Below are positions 12,213 to 24,009 of a stretch of 64,000 nucleotides of DNA, piece after piece (the first letter of the stretch is position 1; every line of letters begins with the position of its first letter). Made by a program: the position numbers and the translations under genes. Source of the DNA: Chlorella sorokiniana (taxonomy: Eukaryota > Chlorophyta > Trebouxiophyceae > Chlorellales > Chlorellaceae); the NCBI GenBank assembly GCA_025917655.1, contig CP084617.1, positions 930,001-994,000 on the forward strand. Direction: 5' to 3'. Under the pieces are notes generated by a model, which was not told the origin of the DNA, did no database searches, and saw only the letters and a list, made by a program, of their open reading frames with translations.

Positions 12213-13040
12213 GCGGCCGGCGCAGCAGCAACAGCACGCACGCGCGGCGGCACCGCGCCTGCCTGCGCCTGCCCGCGTGGCGGCCACCATCGGCTGTGGC
12301 GCGCGGCGGGCAGCCCTTGGCAGGCGGGAGGGGCCGATGGGCGGCAGCCCCGCGTGGCGCTGAGCGCTAAGCGCCGAGCAACCGATGCGCAGCGTGTGCA
12401 GGTTGCCATGCGCCCTGCGCCGCATGCCACGCCCAACCTTGATAGTCGAGCGCCGATGGCCTGCGCCCATGCCTGGCCCCGGCCTCACCCACCTGACTGT
12501 ATCACGATATATTGCGCTACTGATGTGTCATGTGTTGTTCTGCCCGTCGCGTCTTTGTCCGCCCCAACTGACCCTCTCTTCCTTTTTCTGGCCCTCCACT
12601 TAAACATCGCGCACCATTCTCGCGATTTTTTCTGCTCGTTCCGTTTCCTGCCGCTCAATCCGCTCCCCCATTGCCATTGGCCGGCGTCGCCTGCTGGCCC
12701 GCCCCCACATACCGCCCCCACACACACCGACTTCGCGTCATGCTGGAGGCGGCATGTCCTGAACACAGCCCTCCTTTGGGCTGCCTGGCCGCCGTCAATG
12801 CAACCAGCCCATTGCTGCATCACCACAGCGCCGATTGGGGGCCAGTGTTACAGCGCGGCGGCCAACCCCGGGGCAGGGCAGAACGCTGGCCGCAGCGGCC
12901 GGGCAAGGGGTCGCTCAGAGAACTGTGATTGATCTACACCGACTGGCAGCCATCCCCAGCTGGCAGCACAGGAAGGGCCTCTGGCTCATCCCCGGCGGGC
13001 CTGACCCCCTGCAGGCGACCCCGCCAGCCGCGTGGCCTCT
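12213..13040. other. Convergent intergenic region
   Basis: About 830 bases between the 3' ends of the PRPP synthetase gene and the DUF4460/4461 gene. It holds both 3' UTRs. I see no coding region, tRNA or mobile element. Confidence 0.5.
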
Positions 13041-15058
13041 TCACATGCGCCAGTTCCACGCAATGTCGATTACGGCTCGGTCAGGGGACAGCCCGTTGAT
13101 GGGCGCCACGCGCACCGCGGTACCGTGCAGCAGCCCCGACAGCTTCTGCGCGTGCGCCAGCATGCGGTCCAGGCAGGAGCGGTACTGCACGTCGCTCACG
13201 GAAGGGTCACGCAGCAGGCGCCTGCGGGCCGGTGCGTGCGTGTGGGGTGCTGTGGTGGTGGGAGTGGAGCAACTTGGAACGAGCGGCGCGGCAGCAGCCC
13301 GGCAAGCAGAAGAGCTGTGGCCGGCTGGGCGCCAGCATGGCGGCTGCAGCTGCTCCCGCCCACGCCTGCTGACTGCGCTGGATGCTGCCGGCCAGCCATC
13401 CATCCAGCCAGCTCCCCCTCTCACCGCAGCATGAGCTTGCGCTCCACTTGCTTGCGCGCGCCGCCGCCAGCTCGGCCACGCGCCGCCGCCGCTGAGCTGC
13501 CGCAGCCAGCAGCCCGCCGCCCAGCTGCTGTACGGCTGCATAGAGCGCCTCTGGAGCGACGTCCAGCGGAGCCGACAGCAGGCCTGCTGCGCTGTCTGCA
13601 TCGCACCCGCCCAGCCCGCCGCCGCTCGTGCTGCTGCCGCTGCCGCCGCCATCCCGGCTGCCTGCAGGCGGCCCCCAGCTGCCGGCTGCTCCGCCGCCGC
13701 GGTGCGCAGCATGAGCGGCAGCTCGCGGAAGCGACCGCCGCCGGCGGGCCCGCGGCTGGCGGCGGCGGCCGCCAGCCGCTCCAGGGCCGCGCGGTAGGCG
13801 GGGTCCAGCCGCGCCTCCAGCTGCTGCGGGTACACCATGGCCAGGCCCAGCGCCGCCGCCACCGCCGCCTCCTGGGCCCTGACCTGCTGCAGCAGCTGCT
13901 GGCGCTGCCGGCAGCGCCGCGCATCCACTCCCCGCAGCTGCCTGCGGGGGCGGGCGAGGGGCGGCGGCCGGTGTGCCGGTCGATCGCTTGCCGCAGCAGC
14001 ATTACTGCGGTGTGCGGGTGCATGACAACCATCAGAGCGGCTCCTCTCACCGCGCCCACTCCTCCAGGCTGGCATCTTCCGCCAGCCACACCGTGCCCAG
14101 CGCGTCCACCCCGCTGCCCAGCCCCACCATCAGCTGCAGCCCAGACAGGTCCTGGCCTGGGGGCAGGCTGTCCAGGGCCGCCACCAGGCGGCGCAGCAGG
14201 TCCAGCTGGCGCAGCGCGCCCCGAGGCCGCGGCGCCGCCAAAGCCCGCGGTGACGCCGCGGCCGAGGCGCAGCGCAGCGCGCAGCGCGCCCAGGCTGTGC
14301 TGAGCGCCGGCCTGGGCGGCGGCGTGCTGGTGCACAGCCTCCACCGCCTGGGGTAGAAAGTCTCGCAGGCTGACGTGGCGCGACGTGGCCTCGCCGCCAC
14401 CCGCGGCATCCTCGCCGCCGCTGCCCGCAAAGCGCGACGGCAGGCCCAGCGCGGCCAGCAGCCGCCCAAACGCCTTGCGCGTGTCGCCGCTCATCCCGTC
14501 CCCCGGCGCCCCGCGTTGGCGGCGGCAGCGTCAGCACCACCTCTCGCAGCCCAGGCGGCGGCGGCGCTGCAGCCTCCGGCTGAGTGCCTCCCGCATCCGG
14601 AGGCGCCGTCGGTGCAGCGGCTGCCTCGGGCTGCCCGCCCGAGGTGTGTGCTGGCCCTTCCCGTACGAAAAGTGGAAGCGGTACGGCAGGGCGACCTTGG
14701 GCCCGGTGCGGGACGCCTCCAAATACTCATGCAGCAGCTTGAAGGACCGGGTGTTGGCCTCCTGGGCCGGCAGCCAGTCCTGGAACAAGTCGGGTGCACC
14801 TGCGGCATGGCGGGGACCCAGCAGGGCGGGGCCACATTGATGCGTGCACCCGCCGGCAGCACACCAGTGAACCTCTCGGAACGCTGCACCCCAGTCGCAG
14901 CAATGCTGGCAGCGGAGCCATGCGGAGCTTACCCTCTTGTACACCGCACGCAACGTGGCCTTGAAGCTGGGCAGCTCGGCCTGGGAGGAGCTCCAGCCAC
15001 GCGGGCACCACGGCTGCGCGGCCAGACGACGGCTGGCCGCCGCCAGGGCGCTCCTCAT
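13041..15058 (-). CDS. DUF4460/DUF4461 protein, TCAIM-like, probably mitochondrial
   Basis: The N-terminus (MRSALAAASRRLAAQPW) looks like a mitochondrial presequence. Residues from about 35 read KATLRAVYKR-VHPDLFQDW, then NTRSFKLLHEYLEA, the pattern of the J-domain-like DUF4460 module of T-cell activation inhibitor, mitochondrial (TCAIM). The C-terminus (YRSCLDRMLAHAQKLSGLL to VIDIAWNW) fits the end of DUF4461. Exons: 14933-15058, 14051-14799, 13425-13941 and 13041-13221, with the last junctions in phase. The HPD motif is reached only if one C is restored in the CCC run near 14793. Frame also drifts in the Pro/Ala-rich linker. The biochemical role of this family is poorly known. An alternative in-frame start lies at 15121. 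The assignment rests on motif memory, not a search. Confidence 0.68.
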
Positions 15059-15373
15059 GCAGCTGAAAGCCAGACCTTGCGGCGTCGATATCACAACATC
15101 ATGATGTCGAAACCCTGTCACCAGCTAAACTCCCTGAAGTCGAAGGCTCGCATACAGTAAAATGGCAACTCGAACTGGCTGTAAGGTCGATCTGTGGTGA
15201 CAGTAAGATTCAGCCGTCAGCTGCCGTGATTCGACAACTTGTTTTTGCGTGAATTCATCGCGTTACTGCGCAGCTCTTGACAGGGAGGGTACCGTACTGT
15301 CCTGGAGGAGTGCCTCAACGAGGGGCACAGCAATGATCCAGCATCCTGAGGTGAAGCAGATTAAAGCTTCATC
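15059..15373. other. Divergent intergenic region
   Basis: 315 bases between divergently transcribed genes. AT-richer than the coding DNA around it; likely a shared promoter region. No other feature seen. Confidence 0.5.
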
Positions 15374-18300
15374 ATGACAGTTGAGCTTGACGCTGCGGCA
15401 CTCAGCGATGTCTTTCGGTGGCTGCCGGCAGACAGCCTCGCTCGATGTGCTGTGGTGAGTAAGTCGGGCGGGTGAAAAGAAGGCGGGTATTATGAAGGCT
15501 CCCCCTTAGAATGATCAATTGCCTCAACTTTCGCACCCGCCGCTGCCGCCGCTGCCAGACCCAGTTACAGCTGCCTGTGCTTTGGTTGCTGGTGCAGGTA
15601 TGCAAGGCATGGCGGCATGTGGCTTATTTTGAGGGCCTGTGGCAGGAGCAGTGCCGGGCGTTGGAGCCGCACCCGCACCTTGCGCGTGATGACCTGCTGC
15701 CTGGTGAGGCTGCCAGCCTGCTTTCTCGCCGCCGCCCTGGCCCCTTGCGCCGTTGCACCTGCGTCTTGCACATGCGACGACCATCGCCTGCAGAGTTTGG
15801 CGGCAGCCATCGGGCCTACTGCGGCTGGCGGTGGCCGCAGCTGCGCCGCCCCGTGCGCCGCATCGTGGTGAAAGCGAGCAGGCGGGGCTGGAAATCACCC
15901 ACCCACCGCCGCCGCCGCCCTGCATCGGCGGCACGGGCGGCGCGGCGGGCGCCCGGCGCAGCGGGGTGCCGCAGCGGGCAGCCCCGCGGGCGGCGTCCCC
16001 GCCAGCAGGCTGGAGGTGACCCCGGTCGCGTGGGTGCAACAGGCCACTGCCTCCCCCTGCGGCACCCTGATCGCCTTCACCGAGATGCTGCACCCGGGGC
16101 CCGCATATGCGGGGCCCGGCTTTGAGAGCAGCGTGGTGGTGGCGGACGCGCGCAGCGGGCGGCGCGTGGCGGCCATGGCTGTGGGGGCCCCCTTCCCCCT
16201 TCTACTACATGTGGAGTGCCTGCGGCACCCGCCTCCTCTTCCTCAGGCGAGCAAGGGGGGGAGGGGGATGCTGCTGCTGCTCTGCACGGGACGCTGGGCT
16301 TGAGCCCAAGTCACAGGCTCGCAGGGGAGAGCTAGACAGCCAGCAGAGTTCCTACTGCCAGCAGAGTCGCTTGCATGAGGGGGCGCAACTGCGGCCAGCA
16401 AGCTATCAGCCGGCTCACCCAGCCCCCTCTCCCCCCACACACACACATTTCCCCCTTCCGCGGCCCGTCCCCAGCAACTGGACGGGGGCGGTGGTAGCGC
16501 TTCGTGCGCTGGACTTGGCGCCCGCGCTGCTGCCGCCGCCGCCGCCCGGCGCGCGCCGCGCCGCCTCGGTCCCGAGGTGCTGCTGTGCACCGCGCGCCCG
16601 CTCTTCCTGGCTGCCTCCCCCACCTCCACCCGCCTGCTGTGGCACGGCAGCCAGCGGCACCTGGGGCTGTGCGACGCCGCCACGCGGGTGGACGAGGACG
16701 GCGCGGAGCACGACGCTTTCTTCCACAACCCCGCGCCCTGCGGCTGCCAGGTGGGCGGGCGGCCCAGGCGAGCGGCAGGCGCTAGCGTTTTAAAAGAAGC
16801 GGGATGGAGGGGGATCTCACGCCCCAAACCACACCCCAGGCGAAGCCCCGCTCGCCAGCTGCTGCCCCAGCCCTGCGCCCGCCCCCGCCCTGCAGGCGCC
16901 CCAGTGGGTGGTGGACGGCTCGGGCGCCGACTGGCTGCTGCTGCCGGTGATGCACCCGCTGCCGCGGGCGGGCGTGAGGCGGGCGCGCTGGTGCTGGCGC
17001 CGCTGGACCGGGTGGCGGCGGTGCTGGAGAGCGAGGGGTGCCGCCTCTCGTCCGCGACGCTGCTCTCCATCAGCCACCAGGTGCCTATTAGTGACTTGGT
17101 GCCCGCAGCACCTGTGTGTGTTGGTTGAGAGAGGAGGAGGGAAGGGGCGGCTGGCATTGCCATGTATGGGGAGGGGAAGAGGGGGGCCCCGTGGCATGCT
17201 ATGTGTGTGAAGGGCGGCGTCGCTGACATGCCGCCTCCTGCCCAGTCTCCCTCGCGCGCCTGGCTGCTGCGCTGCACAAAGCGTGCGCGACGGACCGGGA
17301 CCCCGCTTTCAAAGACGCTTTCCTTCCATGCCTAAGCGTGGCCGCGCTGCTGCTCGTTCCGCACGCAGGTGGCCCCCATCCATAGTCCCCGCGACCTCGC
17401 CTTTGCCGCCACCCCCGACGCCCGCATGGTGGCCTGGAGCGACCGCGGGGAGCTGCGCCTGTGCTTCCGCAGCAGCGGCGCCATCCACCGCGTCTTCCCC
17501 GCCGCCGGCGGAGCAGCCGCGGCCGCCGGGCGGGGGGCGGCGCTGCGGCGGCGGCGCGCCGCCGACCTGGAGGGCCCCGACGCCCCCTGGCTGGCCGGCT
17601 CCGTGCTGGCGATGCAGTGGAGCCCCGACGGCCGCCGCCTGCTCCTCCTCATCCGCAGGGGCGGTGCCGCTCGTGAGGCTGCTGCCTGGGGCGGGGGGCT
17701 GCTTGTGGTGGCCATGCAGGCAGGCTGTGGTCAGGTGGATGGCGGCTCCGTCCTGGCCGTCAGCGTGCCTTGCAGCAGCAGCACCGCCTGCCTCCCCACC
17801 CAGCTTTTAACCCCCGGCAGCCGTGGTGGCGCTGTCCAAGCACCCGCAGTTCCGCTGGGTGGTGTTCGACGCGCCGGCGCAGCCCCCGCCGCTGGCGCCC
17901 CGCGGGCAGCCCCCGGCTGGCTCGGCGCCCTCACCCACTGCCGCCCCTTCAACCCCGCCCTGGAGTTCCTGGACCGGTGGGGGGCAGCCGGGGCAGCTGC
18001 CCGCCGCTGTGCCCGCAGTCGCAGCCCCGCAGCGCTGGCCTGCCCCGCCGGCGTGGCATTTCGCGCTGCACGTGGCAGGCGCCACCTGCGCAAGTGCTCA
18101 CGCCTGCTGCGCTGCGGTACCATCCCTTGCACCCCCGGTACCGCAGCTACCTGCCCTTCATCGACCAGTACTCGCGGTCCATGCGCTTCTGGTCCCCGGC
18201 AGCGACGCCTTCTGCTTCACCTCTCGCGGCAGGCCCTCGGGTGCGTCGGCGGCCGCCACACACAAAGGCACAGCTGCACGGATCACCCCTTGCCCTCCCT

Positions 18301-18656
18301 CCTCCCCCCTCTTCTCGGTCACGAGCGACCGCCGCCCCACCCAGCTGATGCATGACGTTACTCCCTGCGTGTGCCGCGACCCGACTTGCGGCGGCCCAAA
18401 ACACAGCTGAGCCCGCGGTTTGGGCTTCAGGCCACGCCAACCCGCCCCTGCTGCCCCTCTGCAGAGCGGGAGGTGTCAGAGGAGACGCACGTGAGCGTGC
18501 AGTGGGTGCCACCTCCGGACCAAGCGGGCGGCGCCAGCGGCGAGGGGTCGGGGCCGTCGGCGTCTGGGGGCCCGCTGCCCCTGCCCCGCCCCTGGCCATG
18601 CTGGGGCGCCGCCGCCGGTGTGGTTGGCACCTGGCAGCATGGCCAGCTGGAGCTAG
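15374..18656 (+). CDS. F-box protein with beta-propeller-like C-terminal region
   Basis: Exon 1 (15374-15454) and exon 2 (15598-15703) join in phase to give an F-box: LSDVFRWLPADSLARCAV followed by VCKAWRHVAYFEGLWQEQCR. F-box proteins bind SKP1 and present substrates to SCF ubiquitin ligases. Exon 3 starts at 15794 and is in phase. The rest has blade-like segments typical of WD40/TolB-like propellers: TPVAWVQQATASPCGTLIAF, AAMAVGAPFPFYYMWSACGT, LAFAATPDARMVAWSDRGEL and VLAMQWSPDGRRLLLLI. Near the end comes SYLPFIDQYSRSMRFWSPG, then HVSVQWVPP. Several frame switches fall in C/G runs, and downstream exon edges are uncertain. The stop is taken at 18654-18656 in the frame ending SMASWS; staying in the upstream frame would end at 18706. 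The substrate is unknown. Confidence 0.72.
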
Positions 18657-18791
18657 CAGAGGCCTCAAGGCCCGGGCACAGCTGGGCCTCCAATGCAACC
18701 CCGTGAGCTCTGTGAACGCCACCAGCAGCCCGCAGTTTTTGCAAGGAGAGCGGTGCAACTACAGGCGGCTGCGCAGCCTTGCAAGCACGCG

Positions 18792-20073
18792 TCAGTCCTG
18801 CATGCCGTCCTCCGTCGGGCCCCCCTCCTCGCGCTGCTGCCTCCGCCGCTCCAGCGCGTCGCGCTGCTCGGGGGCAGCGCGTCTCGCATGGCCGCCACCT
18901 CAGCCTCCAGCGCGCGGCACGCCGCCTCGATCTCCCCGTTCTTGTGCACCAGGCCCAGGTACTCGGCCTCCAGCGCGCCCAGCTCCGCCCCGCGGCGTGC
19001 TGCTGCAGCTTGCGCTCGCGGTTGAGCTCCTCCACGCGCCGCCGCACCCCGCCAGCGCCGCCTGCTGCGCCGCCACAAACGCCGCCAGCTGCTCGTTGTG
19101 CGCGCGCCACGCGTCCGGCCCAAACTTGAGCAGCAGCTCCAGGTTCAGCAGCCTGGGCACGGGCGCACGCGGCTCGTCAGCAGCCCTGGGTTGCCAGCCA
19201 CAGTCCGTGTTGCGAGGCTGGTGCACAAAACAGGGCCGCGCCCCTCTTTCCCTGGCCCGGCTGCACCCCCATGCCCAGGCTGCACGTCCCATGCCCAGGA
19301 AGCCTTTGCCCCACCCGCCACTACACTCGCCGCCCCTCTCCCCCTTGCGCCGCCGTGCACTCCGGCCCCTCCTATGAGCCCCCCAGAAAAAAGTTAATAA
19401 ACACCACCGCCACACCACACACACACACACCTGTTGTACTGGTGCTCCAGCTGCGCGTACGCATTGTCCAGGGCGGCGCGCCAGGCGGAGTGGTCCCCCG
19501 CTTGGAGGGCGGCGGCGGGTCGAGGTTGTACCTCGCCGTGTCCATCGCCTGCATCGCCTCGCCGGCAGCCACCCGCGCAGCCTCCTGCTCCAGCAGCTCA
19601 GCGCCCTGCAGGCCGGAGCGGACACAGTGAAGCACAGAGCGTTGAGCGGCAAAGCGCCATGCGTTGCCACCATGGAGCGGCGACGTGCAACTGGTGGGCG
19701 AGCTGCCGCGCCTCACGGCGCGCCCACACCTTGAACCGGGTCTCGGGCAGCGGCGCCAGCTCGCCAAGGTAGTCTGAGGGCCGTTTGCTGCTGGCGCGCA
19801 TCTGCAAGCCAGCAGGGAACAGTCATCAGGAGGGCACCAAGCGACGGCGCCGAGCGGGCCCTCCTCAAGGCAAGACAGGGACTGCAGGCGGACAAGCTGG
19901 CGCGTCCTGCCGTCACTCGCACGCACCTCCTCTTCGATCAGCTTGTCCACCGCCTGCTTCTCAGCGGGCGACAGCGGGTCTATGTAAGGCAGCGAGTCCA
20001 CAAGGTGCTGGTTGCGACGCCAGCCCTTTTGTTCTCCATGTGCAGCATCTGTGAGTGCTAAAGCCTGTGCCAT
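18792..20073 (-). CDS. SPF27: Pre-mRNA-splicing factor SPF27 (BCAS2 family)
   Basis: Core subunit of the PRP19/NineTeen complex that activates the spliceosome, in the nucleus. The start at 20073 gives MAQALALTDAA, close to the usual family N-terminus; a longer in-frame start exists at 20244. Family blocks appear in order: HLVDSLPYIDPLSPAEKQ, LIEEE, DYLGELAPLPETRFK, MQAMDTARYNLDPPP, NLELLLKFGPDAWRAHNEQL, and a coiled coil with VEELNRERKLQQ and LEAEYLGLVHKNGEIEAAC. Exons run from 20073-19927, 19801, 19605-19431 and 19152-18792; the third donor sits inside a (GT)n tract. The last stretch needs one base restored in the G run 18870-18874, giving an acidic tail that ends EDGMQD at the stop 18792-18794. 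Family assignment is firm. Confidence 0.93.
19416..19430. repeat. (AC)n microsatellite overlapping a splice donor
   Basis: On the minus strand the SPF27 exon ends AACAG and is followed directly by a GTGTGTGT run, so the microsatellite itself supplies the 5' splice site. Length changes here would offer alternative GT donors. Confidence 0.75.
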
Positions 20074-20338
20074 GGCGCAACAGAGGGTGCAGCAAGCACT
20101 GATGGCAACTGGGCAAGCACTCGGCGCGAAATTTCTCGTGTAGTCGACCGAAAAGAAACTGGGGTTCCTTGAGCATTCGATATTTTGCGGGCCCCTCAAC
20201 ATTCTGAAGGTCTGCTCTTTCAAGAAGTACAGGGCATCGTACACGCCGACAAATCGTGCAGCCCGGCATCAGACGGCATTCTTGAGTATTGAATTCCGGC
20301 AATCTTAGCTCACGAGGTCGCTGTGAGGCACCTCCGAC

Positions 20339-21135
20339 ATGGGCCCTCCGTCAAAAGGCAACAGCAAGGGCGAAAGGGCGGGCTTCTTGAACGTCTCGCG
20401 CTCTGCAGCCATCTCCGAGACCATAAAGAAGGAGGAGAGGTGGGTTGCTGTCCAGTCAATGCACCTCCCCAGCCATGTACACTTCTGGCGGTGCGCAGCG
20501 CGCACATCCCTTGCCCTGTTCCCTGGCTGTTGCAGGACTCTGCACCGCCTGCTCCAGAAACAGATTGAGCTGGGACGAATTCTGCTCCCCCAGGTGGAGG
20601 ATAAAGATGAAGAGAGTGGCAGGAAAGCCGTTCCTCTTGAGGTCTTCCCACCAGCAGACCCTGCAACGATAGAGAGGAAGCTTGCGTGGCTGCTGGAGGC
20701 GCGGCGCGCAGCGGGACAGCCCCTCTCCTTCCGCCTCGATCAACAAGCAGAGCAGCAGACGCGGACAGCTGAGCCTTTGCCATCGCAGCAGGATGTGCAG
20801 CAGCCAGCCGGCACCGGCAACAGCGGCGCGGCAGCTGGTTCCAAGGAGGCGGCCAGGGAGCGCGAGGAGGCTGAGGTGCGCGAGCAGCTGCGCGGCATCA
20901 GCCGCAGCCTGTGGAGCACGCTGTCGGCGACGGCGACCGGGGCGGGCAGCTACAGCAGCGCCGCCCGCTCGCAGTACGCGTACCGCCCGAGGCCGTGCAG
21001 GCCATGCAGCGCGAGGGGGAGCTCTCCAGCCAGCACCACCGGCGGAGGGATGCCCACTCCGCCTACGTGGAGGCCATGGCGCGCGACGCCCTGCTGCGCC
21101 GCGGCTCCACCGCAAAGCCGCCTGGCAGCACCTGA
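20339..21135 (+). CDS. Small uncharacterised protein, charged and helical
   Basis: Not recognised. The start at 20339 (MGPPSKGNSKGERAGF) lies 265 bases from the divergent SPF27 start. Exon 1 (20339-20439) joins in phase to an exon at 20536 (TLHRLLQKQIELGRILLPQ), giving a protein of about 235 residues. Visible segments are SETIKKEER, LEVFPPADPATIERKLAWLL, a low-complexity Gln/Gly/Ala region, a Glu/Arg helix (KEAAREREEAEVREQLRG), SSAARSQYAYRPEAVQAMQ, and the C-terminus AYVEAMARDALLRRG ending STAKPPGST. One base is missing in the CCC run 20986-20988, just before EAVQAMQ. There is no signal peptide or membrane segment. Soluble, possibly a scaffold or coiled-coil partner; this is a guess. Confidence 0.65.
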
Positions 21136-21364
21136 GGCGAGGGCCCCGCCTGGGCGATGGGCAGGGTGCTGCTGCGGCTTGCGTGCAGCTTCGATGACGG
21201 TGTAAGCAAGAACTTGAGCAGGTTGAACATACAGAGTAGAACAGATAGAAGGAGCGACAAAGCTGGGGGAGGGAGCGGAAAGGCAAGCGGTGCAACAGCA
21301 AGAGCACAGGGGCAGCGCAACAGCGGGCAGGAAACGTGGGCATCACAAGGAGGGCTGGGGGCGG

Positions 21365-22258
21365 TCAAAAGTTGAGGGCCTTGTTGCGCTCGGTGGAGGA
21401 GGCTGACAGCAGGGCGCGGAACTCTTCGTACGACAGCTGCCCGTCGCCGTCGGAGTCGAATGCCGCCAGCGTGGACCCCACAATTTGCTCCAGCTGCGGC
21501 TGCGCCAGCCCCCGCCGGTTGGTCTGCTGCAGCTGGTGCAGGAGGTCTGCGCGCGTGACGAAGCCGTCGTCGTCAGCGTCGTAGATGCGGAAGGCGACTG
21601 CGGGGGGGGTGTGATTGAGGCAAGGCGTGAAACATTGGCCGTCATTGAAACAAAGACCAGCAAACTTCAAGGCCTGCACACCCTGCTTGGCCCGCCTTGA
21701 TGTCTTTTTCAATCCTTGCTGCCAGCAGACTCCGCAGCGATCCCCAGCTGGAGGCCGGCCCGCATGCTCACACTGGTAGCGCGCCTCCTCGTTGGCCAGG
21801 CGGGACAGGCAGTCAAGGAGGGCGCGGAGGTCGGCGGCGTTCATGTAGCCGTCGCCGTCGCAGTCGTGCATCTCAAAGATGCGGGGAAGGAAGGGGTTGC
21901 CCGCCAGCTCCGGGATCATCTGGAAGTCGGAGCGCGCCAGCTCCTTCTCCCGCGCCCCAGCCGCTTGAGCCTGCGCAAACCATGTGTGCATGTGCATGTG
22001 AAGACGGGGGAGGGGATGGCGGGCGAGGGGTCCAGCAAGCCCAACTGACATGTTCAGGAAGCAATGTGAAAAGTACACATCCTGAACTGAATAAAATCCA
22101 ACACATTCAGAGCATAGGCAGGTGTTCCGACGCTGTGCGACAGGACCCAACAGCCGGCAGGTGCCAGGCGCCAGCGCCGCCTACCTTCGCTCCATTCGCT
22201 CAAGCTCCGCTTTGCTTAGACCGGCGTTGCGGTTGTCTAGGCTTTGCAAATTGCCCAT
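21365..22258 (-). CDS. Calcineurin-B-like EF-hand protein, N-myristoylation site
   Basis: Ca2+-binding protein of the calcineurin B/CIB/CBL group. Exon 1 (22195-22258) begins MGNLQSLDNRN; Gly2 is a predicted myristoylation site. Exon 2 (21774-21970) carries SDFQMIPELAGNPFLPRIF and the EF hand DCDGDGYMNAADL. The last exon has AFRIYDADDDGFVTRADLL and AFDSDGDGQLSYEEF, two complete EF loops with acidic residues at positions 1, 3, 5 and 12. The PELAGNPF block and the AFRIYD linker are typical of the calcineurin regulatory subunit; the Ca-binding loop 1 found in animal CnB is not evident. One base is missing in the C run 21955-21958, where exon 2 changes frame. It ends NKALNF at 21365. No catalytic calcineurin A gene lies in the window. 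Confidence 0.82.
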
Positions 22259-22761
22259 TTCGTCGGGGCTTTAGGCTTTCGGAGCACCGGACTCAGTAAC
22301 TGCCTCTGCGAGTTGCCGCTAAACTTCTCAGGATCCACGTCAATCGACTTAAAATGTATCATAAAGGCAACTCGCAAGTGGGTGATGAGCACAGCTGCTT
22401 GCTCTTTTTGCAAGCTTGTGCACCAAGCCACGCACAGCACGGAGAGGGATGAGGGCGCGAGGAAACTCTGTGTAGGCCCCGCATTTGCGAGCCAATAGGA
22501 AGACTCTGGCACTGATCTGCCAGTCGCCTCCCTTCGAGTAAAACCTAGCGAAAACCCAACTCGGCCGCCTCACGGGCGCTTGGGAACGTGCACCCAAACG
22601 AATAAAGGGATCAAGCTGAAACTTGCGACAGCAGACAAAGAGGCCATTGGGAGCCAAACGCCAGCACTCCTGCTGCCCGCGCCGTGCCGGCATCACCGCC
22701 GCTGGCTTCGCGCTCTCCTGCCGCCACCTTTGCCGCATCTCTTCTTCGGCGCAGCGGAGCG
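22259..22761. other. Divergent intergenic region
   Basis: 503 bases between the EF-hand gene and the Mpv17-family gene; presumably both promoters and 5' UTRs. I see no other feature. Confidence 0.5.
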
Positions 22762-23808
22762 ATGCCAGCATTGCGGCTCTTCCAGGCCTACTCCATATTG
22801 CTGGCCAAGCATCCCTGGCAAACGCAAATAGTTTCCACGGGTGTCCTCTGGTGCGGCGCGGTGCTGCTTCCCGCAGCTGCTTCCCCTGGCTGCTTCCCCG
22901 CAAGTTGCAGTGAGCCCTCACGTTCTCATGGCGCTCCTCGGCGTGCAGGGCCGCAGGCGATGCGCTGGCGCAACGCGTGGAAGCGCAGCCCTTCGACCTG
23001 CGCCGCAACCTGTTGACGGCGGCGTACGGCGCCGCCTTCATCGGCCCTGTAGGCCACGCCTGGTACATGGGCCTGGACCGCGCGGCCCGTGCGCTGCTGA
23101 GGCCAGGCACCCTGGCCTTTGTGGGAGGCAAGGTCGTGGCCGACACCGCCATCTTCGGGCCCGTGCACGTGGCAGGTGAGGCCCGGCTGAGGCCCTGGTG
23201 ACTGACGCAGCAGCTTTGGCCATACCAGCGGCATGCAGGCCGTCATTCCCACCGGCGCCTGACCCCCGCAGGCTACTTCACGCACATGACGCTGTGTGAG
23301 GGCGGCACCCTGCCGGATGTCAAGGCCAAGCTGCGGCGCGACTTCTGGCCCACATTCAGCGCAGAGCTGGCGGTGTGGCCGGTTGTGCAGGTGGGCCGCG
23401 GGCTGCTCTGCAGGGCTGCAGCGGGCCAGTCTGCCTGCCGAAAGGCGCTCTCCCAGCATGGCCTCCCTCCCTGTGGCAGGCAGCAAACTTCAAACTGCTT
23501 CCCGTCCAGTACCAGCTGCTCTGCGTCAACATGTTCACGATACTGGGTGAGCTGGGAGGTGGGGAGCAGGGGGCAGGGTGTGCATGACACCAGGATGATT
23601 GCATGGGCTTAACTGCGCCCCCGATGGAACCCTGCGCCCCCGTGCCCCTGCACCTGTTGCAGACAGCTGCTTCATGAGCTGGGCGCGATCAAACGACGGC
23701 TGGTTCCCGCGCCTCTTCCCGGGCGTGGCGGCGCAGCTGGGCATGGACGTGCCCAAAGCAGACAGCAGCAGTATACAGGCAGCGGCTGTGCAAGCCAAAA
23801 GTGAATAA
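22762..23808 (+). CDS. MPV17: Mpv17/PMP22 family membrane protein
   Basis: Small four-helix membrane protein family of mitochondria, peroxisomes and plastids, implicated in solute permeation. Five exons join cleanly in phase: 22762-22850, 22949-23175, 23272-23390, 23480-23546 and 23663-23808, giving about 215 residues, normal for the family. Conserved blocks are YSILLAKHPWQTQIVSTGVLW, AGDALAQRVE, YGAAFIGPVGHAWYMGLD, DFWPTFSAELAVWPVVQ, NFKLLPVQYQLLCVNMF and CFMSWARS. The family-typical W-P-x-x-Q and N-F motifs are present. No frame break. The C-terminal tail (QAAAVQAKSE) is not diagnostic of the organelle. Confidence 0.95.
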
Positions 23809-24009
23809 AGTTTTACGAGAGTTCTGTCAAAGCGCAATCCTCTCACTGCCATTGCTTCTTGCTCTTTCTGTCGCCGCCAGCGAGACAGCCCATTGGCCTC
23901 CCTGTCTGTGTCGCGCTTGCAGCGCAGATTAGCTCTTCTCTTATAGTCAGAAGTCTTTTGCGAAGAGTGCCGGCTCTGAACGGACTGAAGCGAGCACCGA
24001 GTTCTAGTG

